Source: Pedobacter sp.
Lineage (GTDB): Bacteria > Bacteroidota > Bacteroidia > Sphingobacteriales > Sphingobacteriaceae
Length of the DNA stretch: 64,000 bases
NCBI RefSeq assembly: GCF_031119335.1
Contig: NZ_JAVHXT010000009.1
Span: 117,599 to 181,598, forward strand
Direction of reading: 5' to 3'
Positions within the stretch are counted from its first letter, which is position 1. Each line of letters starts with the position of its first letter. Both the position numbers and the translations under genes were made by a program. Of the stretch, positions 34,973-42,607 are shown piece after piece. The notes under the pieces were generated by a model. It was not told the origin of the DNA and searched no databases. It saw nothing but the letters and a program-made list of their open reading frames with translations.

Positions 34973-35050
34973 TCTCTAAACGGGATAGCAGCGGAAAGCC
35001 CGCAGTGTAGCGCAGCGAAAAGAGGACTTTGAGCGGATAGCCCGACTTGC
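34973..35050. repeat. REP-like palindromic repeat
   Basis: Contains AACGGGATAGCAGCGGAAAG, CCGCAGTGTAGCGCAGCG and GAGCGGATAGCCCG, a palindromic pattern related to 1821-1876 and 43812-43867. Downstream (35103 and 35170) are two further copies of the 15-base AAACTTCGTAAGTTT palindrome. No gene. Confidence 0.55.
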
Positions 35051-35241
35051 CGTAAATTGAAATTATCAATTGCTTTTCGAATATTAGATCGATACAAAAT
35101 ATCAAACTTACGAAGTTTTTAAACGGCCAAGCCCTCAACTTTATTAAAGATAAAATATCAAATTAAGTTAAACTTCGTAAGTTTTGCTCCTCAATGACAA
35201 CAAATAGGGAGGCTTGATGAAAACCGATTACTGTAAACTGC

Positions 35242-35673
35242 CTACTGACCACAGTTTTTCAAATCATTTGCCACCTGCTTGTAAGTGTACATACCTTGCT
35301 GGTTTCCAAACGAATTGGTAATATATACAATCACCTGAGCAATGTCTATATCGTGCATATTGCTTAGCGCAGGCATTTTCTCATGATAGGTTTTACCATG
35401 AATTTCCATTGGCTCGTTAACACCATTTTTAATATAACAAGCTAACTTTTGCTTGTTGGTCTTAAGGAAAACCGTATCAGTTAATGGGGGAGCTAACTCA
35501 CCTAAACCTTCACCATTTTGTCCGTGGCAATTTTGGCATCTAGCTTGGTAAATATCTTTACCATTCGACATGTATTTTGACATCTCTATCTCGCTGGCGC
35601 TCTGGCAGGCGTTGATAGCCATTGCAATAGCTCCGAAAAATAGGCTGTAAACAAAGAATTTTTGTTTTGTCAT
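35242..35673 (-). CDS. Lipid-anchored mono-heme cytochrome c
   Basis: About 143 residues from the ATG giving MTKQKFFVYSLFFGA. The SPII signal ends at AINAC (C23). One heme motif, CQNCH (C46, C49, H50), and a likely methionine ligand in HEKMPALS. The fold fits small class I cytochrome c (CccA/cbb3-III type). It may pass electrons in the periplasm or be part of the copper/MbnH set upstream. It lies 121 bases after the SCO1-like gene with a palindrome between, so co-transcription is possible. Confidence 0.88.
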   Translation of the reverse strand: MTKQKFFVYSLFFGAIAMAINACQSASEIEMSKYMSNGKDIYQARCQNCHGQNGEGLGELAPPLTDTVFLKTNKQKLACYIKNGVNEPMEIHGKTYHEKMPALSNMHDIDIAQVIVYITNSFGNQQGMYTYKQVANDLKNCGQ

Positions 35674-35723
35674 AACTTTAAATCGATTTTTATCACTCAT
35701 CCTCTTGGAAGCGAACGTAATTA

Positions 35724-35747
35724 CACGTTGGCGAGGACGCCAACGTG
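35724..35747. repeat. 10-bp inverted repeat ACGTTGGCG...CGCCAACGT
   Basis: CACGTTGGCG and CGCCAACGTG around AGGA. Lies between the SCO1-like and cytochrome c genes. It could end the SCO1 transcript, but there is no T-tract. Confidence 0.5.
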
Positions 35748-35794
35748 AGCAATGTTTGGTGTTAGTGTAGTAGCCGACACTTAAACCATATCTG

Positions 35795-36439
35795 TTAGTC
35801 TTTTTCAGCTAACAAAATATCCATATCCGCTTTTAGCTTTTCTACCTCTTCCGGTTTTGTGCCGTCATAAGCGCCTCTAATGCGCTTATGCTTGTCTATT
35901 AAAACCAACCAACCTTGGTGCACATAACCATCTGTAGCTTCGTTATCTTCTTGTACAGCAACCAAATAATCTTTTTCTGCTAATTTGTAAACCTCTTCTT
36001 TGCTGCCATATAAAAACTGCCACTGCGGCACGTCTACGTCTAATTTTTGAGCATATTTTTTCAATACAGAAGGTTTATCGTATTTAAAATCTATGGTATG
36101 CGATAAGAACATTACGTCTTTATTGTCTTTATACTTATCAAAAATCGTTTTCATGTGACGGTGCATGGTGGGGCAAATAGTGCTGCAAGACGTGAAAAAG
36201 AAATCGGCAACATAAATTTTCCCGTTAAAGGCATCTTGCGTAACCTCTACACTATCTTGGTTTAAAAACTTAAAATCTGGAATGGTCTTGTAAATAGTAT
36301 CGATTTTTTCGTTTCCATTAGCGTCTTTAGTGATTTTTGCTTCTCTATCTCCGTAAAAAGGGAGTTTCTTTTCTTGTGTACAAGCTGCACCGAGTGTAAT
36401 TAAGCAAGCAACGGCTGCATATCCTAAAATCTTCTTCAT
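35795..36439 (-). CDS. SCO1/SenC family copper chaperone (lipoprotein)
   Basis: A 214-residue lipoprotein with lipobox LGAAC (C20) and a thioredoxin-like SCO domain. The copper-binding pair is C85 and C89 in FTSCSTICP, and the third ligand H114 is in FLSHTIDF. SCO proteins deliver copper to the CuA site of cytochrome c oxidase or act as thiol reductases. No oxidase genes are in the window. The YHS gene ends 2 bases before the start, so the two form an operon. Confidence 0.93.
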   Translation of the reverse strand: MKKILGYAAVACLITLGAACTQEKKLPFYGDREAKITKDANGNEKIDTIYKTIPDFKFLNQDSVEVTQDAFNGKIYVADFFFTSCSTICPTMHRHMKTIFDKYKDNKDVMFLSHTIDFKYDKPSVLKKYAQKLDVDVPQWQFLYGSKEEVYKLAEKDYLVAVQEDNEATDGYVHQGWLVLIDKHKRIRGAYDGTKPEEVEKLKADMDILLAEKD

Positions 36440-36441
36440 TT

Positions 36442-36687
36442 CTATTTTTTTAAATACTGTTCTGGATTTTTATCAAATTTCAATTTACATCCTTTACCGC
36501 AAAACAAATATTCTTGCTTTTGGTAAGTGCTTTTAAGGTTACTAGATGTTTTTACTTTCATTTTGCAAACAGGGTCTATCTTAACGCTGTCGGTAAGCAT
36601 AACCAAGCTGTTTGCCTCTGTATCCTTACTTGTGTATAATGCTCCAAAACTTAGGGCAAAAATACAGATTATTAAAGTTGTTTTCAT
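36442..36687 (-). CDS. Exported YHS-domain-like metal-binding protein
   Basis: An 81-residue protein with a likely signal peptide (residues 1-20) and a YHS-like domain: DPVCKMKV (C41) and YLFCGKGCKLKF (C63, C67), ending KNPEQYL. YHS domains bind heavy metals, often copper, and are found in copper chaperones and P-type ATPases. It is the first gene of a pair with SCO1, which supports a copper role. It lies 127 bases after the lipoprotein gene, the gap carrying a palindromic repeat. Confidence 0.85.
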   Translation of the reverse strand: MKTTLIICIFALSFGALYTSKDTEANSLVMLTDSVKIDPVCKMKVKTSSNLKSTYQKQEYLFCGKGCKLKFDKNPEQYLKK

Positions 36688-36742
36688 GTTGTTGACTGGG
36701 TTTTATGCCATAGATGCAATCTCTTTAACTTTAAACGTTGTA

Positions 36743-36776
36743 AGATTGCTGCCCCGACCTTTCGGGGAAGCAATCT
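36743..36776. repeat. Palindromic repeat AGATTGCT...AGCAATCT
   Basis: AGATTGCTGCCCCGA and TCGGGGAAGCAATCT form a long stem with a short loop. The same AGATTGCTTCCCCGA block recurs inside the lipoprotein gene at 37222. Confidence 0.7.
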
Positions 36777-36814
36777 TTAAGCTATTTCAAAACTATCTGT
36801 GCATTTTTGGCTAA

Positions 36815-37336
36815 TTATTTATAAAAAGGTTTTGCTTGCTCAATGGCTTTCTCTAACTGACTTTGTACTTGCTTTACACTGTCCAGTTGGTTCTGAAAGT
36901 ATTTCAGTGCTTCCGTTTTAGAACCTTTAAAATCAAGTTGAAAATCGTGCATCCAATCCATCATTTTTTCATCTGCTAAGTTGAGTTGATGGATAGATTG
37001 CGTTAATTCAATTGTATCATGGTCTTTATGTTCACGCTTGTATTTCAACAAACTATCTAATTTGAACGTAGTTTTGATGGCTTTTTCGTTGATGACCATC
37101 GCTTCGTTATGCAAATCATCAATAGTTTTCTTGATGGCTTGCTCGTTATTTTCTTGTTGGCAAGCGGCGAAAATGATTGCAATAAACAGCGTAAAAAAGG
37201 GAAGAACTGACTTGTAAAGATAGATTGCTTCCCCGAAAGGTCGGGGCAGGCTGTCATTCTTCCTCGCAATGACGCGAAAAGGAGCAATGCTGCGACCTTG
37301 CGATGTAGTTTCTTTGTTTAAAATATTCTTTTTCAT
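36815..37336 (-). CDS. Lipoprotein with a repeat inserted into its signal peptide region
   Basis: A 173-residue frame. The mature part (from C59 in FAACQQ) is a helical, charged protein with the pattern ENNEQAIKKTIDDLHNEAM and DEKMMDWMHDF; family unknown. The signal peptide hydrophobic core (FFTLFIAIIFAAC) is normal, but ahead of it are about 40 residues instead of the usual 5-10. Residues about 13-38 are encoded by a dispersed palindromic repeat, in frame. The start codon is therefore uncertain, and export may be impaired. It is part of the MbnP-MbnH gene run. Confidence 0.7.
   Translation of the reverse strand: MKKNILNKETTSQGRSIAPFRVIARKNDSLPRPFGEAIYLYKSVLPFFTLFIAIIFAACQQENNEQAIKKTIDDLHNEAMVINEKAIKTTFKLDSLLKYKREHKDHDTIELTQSIHQLNLADEKMMDWMHDFQLDFKGSKTEALKYFQNQLDSVKQVQSQLEKAIEQAKPFYK
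37222..37295. repeat. Copy of the AGATTGCTTC...GCAATGAC repeat inside a coding region
   Basis: Contains AGATTGCTTCCCCGAAAGG, TCGGGGCAGG, and CCTCGCAATGACGCG, blocks shared with the elements at 36743, 40324 and 52463. It lies within the 5' end of the lipoprotein gene at 36815-37336 without breaking its frame. Confidence 0.75.
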
Positions 37337-37347
37337 TGTCTTGATAA

Positions 37348-38271
37348 TTAAAATGGAACAGAAATATGAAGCATCAAGCGATTTCCTGCTTTTGCTCGTT
37401 TATTTGCCAGTTCCTGTGATACAATTGTTTGATAGTTGGCACCTAAAGAAAACTTGCTCATTGCCAATTCGAAGCCAGTAACTAAAGAAGCCGAATGACC
37501 GCCAGAAACATCAACTTCGTACTTGCTATTTTCGATGTCTTTATTGGCGGTTTCGTACAAAATACCTGCATTTGGCGCAAACGTTAATTGGTGGAACAAC
37601 CTGAATTTATAATACATCAGCGCATTGGTAGTCAGTTTGTTTCCGTAACGGTACTCGTATTTGTTAGCAGTATTGATTTTGTAATTAATATTCAGGTTCA
37701 CACCCAAATCATTCAATCTGACATCGTAAGCAGCGTTAAGGGTAAAATCTGTACTAGCTGTGCCTAACTGAAAGTTATTTGGTGTTTCTGTTACCGCTAA
37801 TCGCTCACTTGGTTCATATTTTCCTGTAGGTGCTTTTATACCTGCACCCAGCCAAAGTGAGTGCGCCAACAGCTTGCTATTAAAGCTTGTGCTTTTGGTA
37901 AAGAGGTTGTAGTAACCCATTAAAGCAATATCGCCTAAACCATCTTTGGCACCAGAACTTGCCTGCGAACTTCGCTGGTTAAAATTGTAAGGTACAAAAG
38001 CTAATACCCTAAACTTCTTACTTAAATTCCAACCGCCCCAAAGTTCTGTGCTTTGGTAGGTTTCGTCGGTGGTTAGGGGGGTAACATTGCCTTGCGCACC
38101 TAAATGTGTTTGCAGTTGTTTGTGCTGGTATCGCAAACCAATGAAACGTTTATTGTACTCTGGCAAAATACCAATGTAGTAACTGCCCACGCCGCAACCG
38201 CAAATATCACAAGCTAGCAAACTTAAAGGACTGAGTAAAATTGCAAGTATGATTGTATTTCTATAATTCAT
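37348..38271 (-). CDS. Outer-membrane barrel-like protein with N-terminal CDICGCG motif
   Basis: A 307-residue protein. The signal peptide is followed at once by a cysteine cluster CDICGCGVGSYYIG, then repeated amphipathic strands ending VPF, typical of an outer-membrane barrel. Homologues with this N-terminus are seen next to di-heme peroxidase genes in other Bacteroidota, by my memory; the family has no firm name. The cysteines suggest metal binding or redox contact with the MbnH-like protein. It shares one base with the upstream MbnH stop (TAATG). Confidence 0.75.
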   Translation of the reverse strand: MNYRNTIILAILLSPLSLLACDICGCGVGSYYIGILPEYNKRFIGLRYQHKQLQTHLGAQGNVTPLTTDETYQSTELWGGWNLSKKFRVLAFVPYNFNQRSSQASSGAKDGLGDIALMGYYNLFTKSTSFNSKLLAHSLWLGAGIKAPTGKYEPSERLAVTETPNNFQLGTASTDFTLNAAYDVRLNDLGVNLNINYKINTANKYEYRYGNKLTTNALMYYKFRLFHQLTFAPNAGILYETANKDIENSKYEVDVSGGHSASLVTGFELAMSKFSLGANYQTIVSQELANKRAKAGNRLMLHISVPF

Positions 38272-39317
38272 TATTGTTCTGCTAAAAGTTTGTTATTAAT
38301 GAAATCTTCGTCGTTAAGTGTGTTTAGAAAAGCCATCAACTTTGTTTTCTCCTCATTATTAATTGCAATTCCTCTTACACCGTTCTTGTTCAATAAAGGG
38401 TCGAGGTTTTCTGTTGCCTGTACTTCGTGAATGTAATGGGTAAAAACAGCATCCAGCGTTAAAAACCTACCATCATGCATAAAAGGCGCAGTGTATTTGA
38501 GGTTACGCAACGATGGGACTTTAAACTTGTATTTATCTGCAGTTAACAATGTAGCAGTGTACAGACCTAAATCGTTGATTGGACTGGGAGCAAGGCCGTT
38601 GTTTCTAAAGCCGTTATCAGTAAAAAGAGGCTCGGTATGGCAGCTGGCACATTTTTGTTTAAAGAGTTCGTAACCTTCCAATTCGGTTGTTGTAAAGCTG
38701 GCATTATCCTCTTTACGCATCACTTTATCATACTTAGAATTACTACTTACACACATTAGCATAAATTGCGATAGTGCTTTTAAGAAGTTTGCAGTGCTAA
38801 TTTCTTCTGTACTAAAAGCAGCTTTGAACTTGTTTTTGTATTTGTCCATTGCTTTCAATTTATTCAGCACATTTTCTAGGCTTTCATCCATTTCTTCGTG
38901 TGCCGTAATAGGAGAGATAGGAAATAAATCCAAATCGTAAATGCCACCACCCCACATAAAAGCTTTGTTCCAGGCTAAATTCATAATAGGAGGAGAGTTG
39001 CGTGTACCTAGTCGGTCGTCAATTCCGTGACTTACATCGTGCCCATGTTGGGTAAACGCCGAAGATTGGATGTGACAAGACCCGCAACTAATGGTGTTAT
39101 CTCTCGACAATCTAGGTTCATAAAACAACATCCTTCCTAGCTCGAAACCTTCTTTCGTAACTGGATTATTTGCAAAGTTGTAAACTGTTTCAGGGAAATT
39201 CTTGGGCTTTTGAAAGCCCAAGAATGTTTCTACTTTTTCGTGTATATCCTCACTTTTTTTACAAGCGTATACAAAAATCACAATCACCAAAAGATATTTG
39301 ATATATCGTGTTTGCAT
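38271..39317 (-). CDS. MbnH/MauG-like di-heme cytochrome c peroxidase family protein
   Basis: A 348-residue lipoprotein (lipobox VYAC, C19). Two heme motifs: CGSCH (C78-H82) and CASCH (C223-H227). Other family marks are RLSRDNTISCG, GTRNSPPIMNLAW and VPSLRNLKYTAPFMHDGRF, split here as VPSLRNLKY and TAPFMHDGRF. Next to an MbnP gene, it is most like MbnH, which oxidises a tryptophan of MbnP to kynurenine. The MbnP stop is 2 bases before the start, and the next gene overlaps by one base. Confidence 0.88.
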   Translation of the reverse strand: MQTRYIKYLLVIVIFVYACKKSEDIHEKVETFLGFQKPKNFPETVYNFANNPVTKEGFELGRMLFYEPRLSRDNTISCGSCHIQSSAFTQHGHDVSHGIDDRLGTRNSPPIMNLAWNKAFMWGGGIYDLDLFPISPITAHEEMDESLENVLNKLKAMDKYKNKFKAAFSTEEISTANFLKALSQFMLMCVSSNSKYDKVMRKEDNASFTTTELEGYELFKQKCASCHTEPLFTDNGFRNNGLAPSPINDLGLYTATLLTADKYKFKVPSLRNLKYTAPFMHDGRFLTLDAVFTHYIHEVQATENLDPLLNKNGVRGIAINNEEKTKLMAFLNTLNDEDFINNKLLAEQ

Positions 39318-39319
39318 GA

Positions 39320-40156
39320 TTAATTTTCTGTATGGTCGTGAGTAAATAAATCTTTGAAATTCTTAGCGATGTTAGTTGAATATTCACTAAACATTACCGT
39401 AGGCCTATCTTTGATACTGAAGCTATTAGTGCCGTCAAAAAACTTCATCAAATCAACAAATAAATGGATATTACTTTGCCTATCTTTTCTAACTTTTGCA
39501 ATGCCTGCGTTGTTTAAATCGACAGTAATAGTTTTGATGTTGTTGATGGTTGGAGCACTGTAGCCGCCAAACCCACCGATGTGATACCTAAACTGCTTTT
39601 TACCCGTTGGGTCGCCTTGTTGGTCATCGCTAATTACTTCCGAATTTCCTTCGAATTTGAAGAAAATGTAACCAGAATTCCAGCCCCAGTACATACCGCC
39701 TCCACCATGACCGCCACCCATTGCTGGGTCTAGTACGCCAGTTCTTTTGTCTACAGGCATGGTACTGCGCAGGCTATCCACTCCTAAAACAAAGGTTAGC
39801 TTACTATAATCGCCTTCTGGCACTTTTACTTTAGCAAACCGAGTAGCTTTATCAGCTCCTTTAATGAGGAAGTAGGAACTGTCTTGCGGAACGGTGTATT
39901 GTTTGCCTGCTGTGGTAGTTACTTGAATATTGCTGATAAAATACTGCACCATACTGATGGTGAATTTCTCACCCTTGGCATTAGTGTAAGGTACGGCTGT
40001 GTTATTTAAAGCAAATGTTCTTCCGCCAACAATATTATCGAACTCTACAGATAGTGAAGCTAAGTTTTGTTCGTCGAACTCTGGCGTAGGGTTATCTTTT
40101 TTACAAGCATAAAATAGGATAGATGTTATAGTGATGATAGTTAAAATCTTTTTCAT
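39320..40156 (-). CDS. MbnP-like copper-binding lipoprotein
   Basis: A 278-residue lipoprotein (lipobox FYAC, C18). The sequence from LSVEFDNIVGG through TISMVQYFISNIQV to GMYWGWNSGYIFFKFEG follows MbnP. W157 and W159 in MYWGWNSG are the candidate residues for oxidation to kynurenine by MbnH; in characterised MbnP this creates a copper site. The H in HDH near the C-terminus (FTHDHTEN) could also bind metal. It is the first gene of the run and has no promoter motif I can point to; upstream lies a repeat-filled 324-base gap. Confidence 0.87.
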   Translation of the reverse strand: MKKILTIITITSILFYACKKDNPTPEFDEQNLASLSVEFDNIVGGRTFALNNTAVPYTNAKGEKFTISMVQYFISNIQVTTTAGKQYTVPQDSSYFLIKGADKATRFAKVKVPEGDYSKLTFVLGVDSLRSTMPVDKRTGVLDPAMGGGHGGGGMYWGWNSGYIFFKFEGNSEVISDDQQGDPTGKKQFRYHIGGFGGYSAPTINNIKTITVDLNNAGIAKVRKDRQSNIHLFVDLMKFFDGTNSFSIKDRPTVMFSEYSTNIAKNFKDLFTHDHTEN

Positions 40157-40194
40157 TTTTTTAAATAGTTGGGAACAATGTATAGCACACAGGT

Positions 40195-40277
40195 TGTCAG
40201 GCTGAGCCCGTCGAAGCCTCTTCTAAGATTACATTTCGACTACTTGTCCCGAAACTTCGGGAAGCTCAATATGACAC
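40195..40277. repeat. GTCAGGCTGAG...ATGACAC palindromic repeat
   Basis: TGTCAGGCTGAGCCCGTCG and ATTTCGAC, CCCGAAACTTCGGGAAGCTC, AATATGACACC. It is a member of the family also seen inside the MITE at 14914-15045 (GAGCTCGTCGAAAC) and at 46919. Confidence 0.6.
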
Positions 40278-40323
40278 CGATAGTGCATACTATGGATAAT
40301 TGAATAAATAGGGTGACTGGATC

Positions 40324-40405
40324 CGTCATTGCGAGGAACGAAGCAATCCTAAAACGATACACTAAACTCACACATAGTAAGATTGCTTCGTTCCTCGCAA
40401 TGACG
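40324..40405. repeat. 25-bp inverted repeat with GCGAGGAACGAAGC stem
   Basis: CGTCATTGCGAGGAACGAAG (plus CAATC) at 40324-40348 is exactly inverted at 40381-40405. The loop is unrelated DNA of 32 bases. Compare 52463-52525, whose stem differs by a compensated pair. Confidence 0.85.
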
Positions 40406-40480
40406 AAATATGAAAATTTAGGGTATAACACAGTCATCCCAATAATTTGAGACAATGTTATTAAGCCACCAAGAAATTAA

Positions 40481-40858
40481 CTAGGCTTGTTTGGGAGGGT
40501 GAAAAATCACGCTGGTTTTACCTACAGGTTTTTGCTGTAAGTAGTTTGGGATTGTAGTTTCTACCTCAGTTTCGAAGGTTTTGAAAACCAATGAGGCTCT
40601 TAACGGAGCTACCGTTTCAATTACACGTTTCATGTGCTCTTGCTCGTGTTTGTTCTTTTGCTCAAGCTCTTTCAATTTGATGTCTAAGAAACATTTACCT
40701 TCGCAATGACGCTCTGGCTTGTCTTTGTTGGTACACAAAACTGATGAAATGTAAGATTTGTTGAAATGGTAGGAGGTAGAAATAATCCAATAGTTAAAGC
40801 AGTTGGCTAAAATACCAACCAACAATAACCCTGCGACTAATTTTCTACAGATTTTCAT
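40481..40858 (-). CDS. Cys-rich membrane-anchored hypothetical protein
   Basis: A 125-residue protein from the ATG giving MKICRKLVAGLLL. One N-terminal membrane segment (about 7-24), then the conserved-looking block SSVLCTNKDKPERHCEGKCFL with three cysteines and a histidine, shown as VLCTNKDKPE and RHCEGKCFL, then a long charged helix (KELEQKNKHEQEHMKR). Such proteins occur upstream of metal-related genes in Bacteroidota, by my memory, but no named family is claimed. A copper or iron ligand role is inferred from the cysteines and its place by the MbnP locus. Confidence 0.75.
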   Translation of the reverse strand: MKICRKLVAGLLLVGILANCFNYWIISTSYHFNKSYISSVLCTNKDKPERHCEGKCFLDIKLKELEQKNKHEQEHMKRVIETVAPLRASLVFKTFETEVETTIPNYLQQKPVGKTSVIFHPPKQA

Positions 40859-41077
40859 TGCCGCAAAGGTAGGCAACAACGTTGGTTATTCAAAGGAATT
40901 TTAAGTAAAACGAGCGTTAATAACGATAAACTTTACCCGCAGATTTTGCAGATTGAACCGCAGATTTTAGTTAGGGTTGACTTAAGTTATCTGTGGTAAT
41001 CAGCGTAAAAATCCCCAAAATCTGCGAGACGATTAACCAATTAACCAATTTAAACAGTCAACCAAATAACCAACCGC

Positions 41078-41614
41078 CTAACAGCATTTATAATAAACCT
41101 TCACCTTTTGCTCTTTTGGCGACCAAGCAATGTAAACGTTATGATCTTTACCTAAGCGATAATCGAAACCGTTTAAGCTGCTCTGTTTTAATTCTTCATA
41201 AAACGCCTTATCTGGCACATTCTTGTCTGGTTGCTCGTCCGAAGTAACTGCAGGTTCTAGAAAATGATGTTCTTCAAAAAAATAAGCGATTTCTTCTTTT
41301 AGGAATTTAATTTTTTCACTTTCCTTTTTCATTTCGGCAGTTGCCAGATAATTTTTAAGCAGTTCACTAGCCTTAATTTCCTGTTTGTAAATTTCCTTGC
41401 CTTCAAAAGATTTAATGGTAAACAACAACTGCATGTCTTTAGTATCTTTTCCTACCAAAGCCACCTTGAAAGTATCAAGTTTAATGGTATCAGAAAACGC
41501 AAATGTTGTCGTTTTCTCTAATCCTTCAGTACTGTTAGAGTTGGTTTTTGTAGAAGAATTGCAAGCATATAGTAAACAGATGATGAATAAAGCAGGTAGA
41601 ATAATTTTCTTCAT
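41078..41614 (-). CDS. Hypothetical lipoprotein (178 aa)
   Basis: A 178-residue protein with an SPII signal (LLYAC, C18) and an Asn/Ser-rich linker. The mature domain (KLDTFKVALVGKDTKDMQLLFT) is a mixed alpha/beta fold without recognisable motifs; it ends in KVYYKCC with two adjacent C-terminal cysteines. No family recognised. It lies between the Cys-rich membrane gene and the DUF5808 gene on the same strand, with gaps of 219 and 89 bases, so it may be its own unit. Confidence 0.75.
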   Translation of the reverse strand: MKKIILPALFIICLLYACNSSTKTNSNSTEGLEKTTTFAFSDTIKLDTFKVALVGKDTKDMQLLFTIKSFEGKEIYKQEIKASELLKNYLATAEMKKESEKIKFLKEEIAYFFEEHHFLEPAVTSDEQPDKNVPDKAFYEELKQSSLNGFDYRLGKDHNVYIAWSPKEQKVKVYYKCC

Positions 41615-41703
41615 AGCAACGTATTTATGGCTTTAATATAAATAAATTATTTCGTTAGTTTTTGAAGATGTTTTGACTTGTAGCAATAATACAAATGAAG
41701 CAA

Positions 41704-41901
41704 TTATGAATAGACTGTTTGTAAAACAATCAATAACAAAATGATGATTAAAAAGATATAGCCCGCGGGATGCGCAAAATTAAATGTCCAACCCATTATT
41801 GGATTTCGTTTGGGCACAAGTATCCTATGATCTTTTTTATTGAAGTAAAGAAATCCCCATTTCCAATTCTCTGGATCTTCATGAAAGAAATCTTTACTCA
41901 T
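41704..41901 (-). CDS. DUF5808-like small membrane protein
   Basis: A 65-residue protein. The first 45 residues carry WKWGFLYFNKKDHRILVPKRN and MGWTFNFAHP, split here as WKWGFLYFNKKD, HRILVPKRN and MGWTFNFAHP, which match the DUF5808 pattern; the C-terminus is one membrane segment (YIFLIIILLLIVLQ). DUF5808 has no known function. The deoxynucleoside kinase gene ends 9 bases upstream, so the two are probably one operon. Confidence 0.82.
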   Translation of the reverse strand: MSKDFFHEDPENWKWGFLYFNKKDHRILVPKRNPIMGWTFNFAHPAGYIFLIIILLLIVLQTVYS

Positions 41902-41910
41902 GCTTTTTAT

Positions 41911-42525
41911 TTAAAACAAACCGTTAATTTCCGCTTCAATAGATTGGATTACCGCTCCTAAATCTTCCGGATTATTAGTAAAATCTAATTTATCTTTATC
42001 TAAGATTAATAGTTTGCCCAATTTGTAATTTTTAATCCAAGTTTCGTATTTCTCGTTTAATTTAGATAAATAATCGATACGGATACTCGCTTCGTACTCT
42101 CTACCTCGGCGTTGAATATTGTTGACCAAAGTTGGTACCGAAGCTCTCAAGTAGATCAGTAAATCTGGTGGTTTAATGAATGAAGTGATATTATCGAAAA
42201 TAGCTCGGTAGTTATCGTGATCGCGACTGGTCATTAAGCCCATTTCATGCAAGTTATCAGCAAAAATGTGCGCATCTTCGTAAATTGTGCGGTCTTGGAT
42301 AACGTTGCGTTGTTTGTTCTCAATATCAACAATTTGCTGGAAACGGCTGTTTAAAAAGTAAATCTGTAGGTTAAAGCTCCAACGCTTCATGTCGCTATAA
42401 AAATCTTCTAAATAGGGGTTGTTATCTACAGCTTCGTAGAGTGCTTCCCATCCGTAATTTTTGGCCAATAAGCCAGTTAATGTTGTTTTTCCAGCACCTA
42501 TGTTGCCTACTACTGCTATATGCAT
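41911..42525 (-). CDS. Deoxynucleoside kinase family protein
   Basis: A 204-residue P-loop kinase. The Walker A motif is GNIGAGKT (7-14), the substrate-binding glutamate region is ALYEAVDNNPYLEDFY, and the DRTIYED block is the family D-R-S signature. The late RGREYE segment is the lid. It phosphorylates deoxynucleosides (deoxyadenosine or deoxyguanosine in related enzymes) for nucleotide salvage. It lies 82 bases after trpS on the same strand. Confidence 0.93.
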   Translation of the reverse strand: MHIAVVGNIGAGKTTLTGLLAKNYGWEALYEAVDNNPYLEDFYSDMKRWSFNLQIYFLNSRFQQIVDIENKQRNVIQDRTIYEDAHIFADNLHEMGLMTSRDHDNYRAIFDNITSFIKPPDLLIYLRASVPTLVNNIQRRGREYEASIRIDYLSKLNEKYETWIKNYKLGKLLILDKDKLDFTNNPEDLGAVIQSIEAEINGLF

Positions 42526-42607
42526 ATTTGTATTGAGTATGGAGTATTGCGTATTGCGATTGGCGTTTTATCTAATTACACAAATCGCAGTACACAATAC
42601 TACAAAA

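Noticed and set aside
36527..36814. 95-codon plus-strand frame opposite the YHS gene
   Set aside because: It is antisense to the YHS gene and a palindromic repeat; the YHS protein has clear motifs.
11708..40156. Functional link between kynureninase and MbnP kynurenine formation
   Set aside because: Kynureninase acts on the free amino acid, while MbnP kynurenine is a protein residue; the genes are 26 kb apart.
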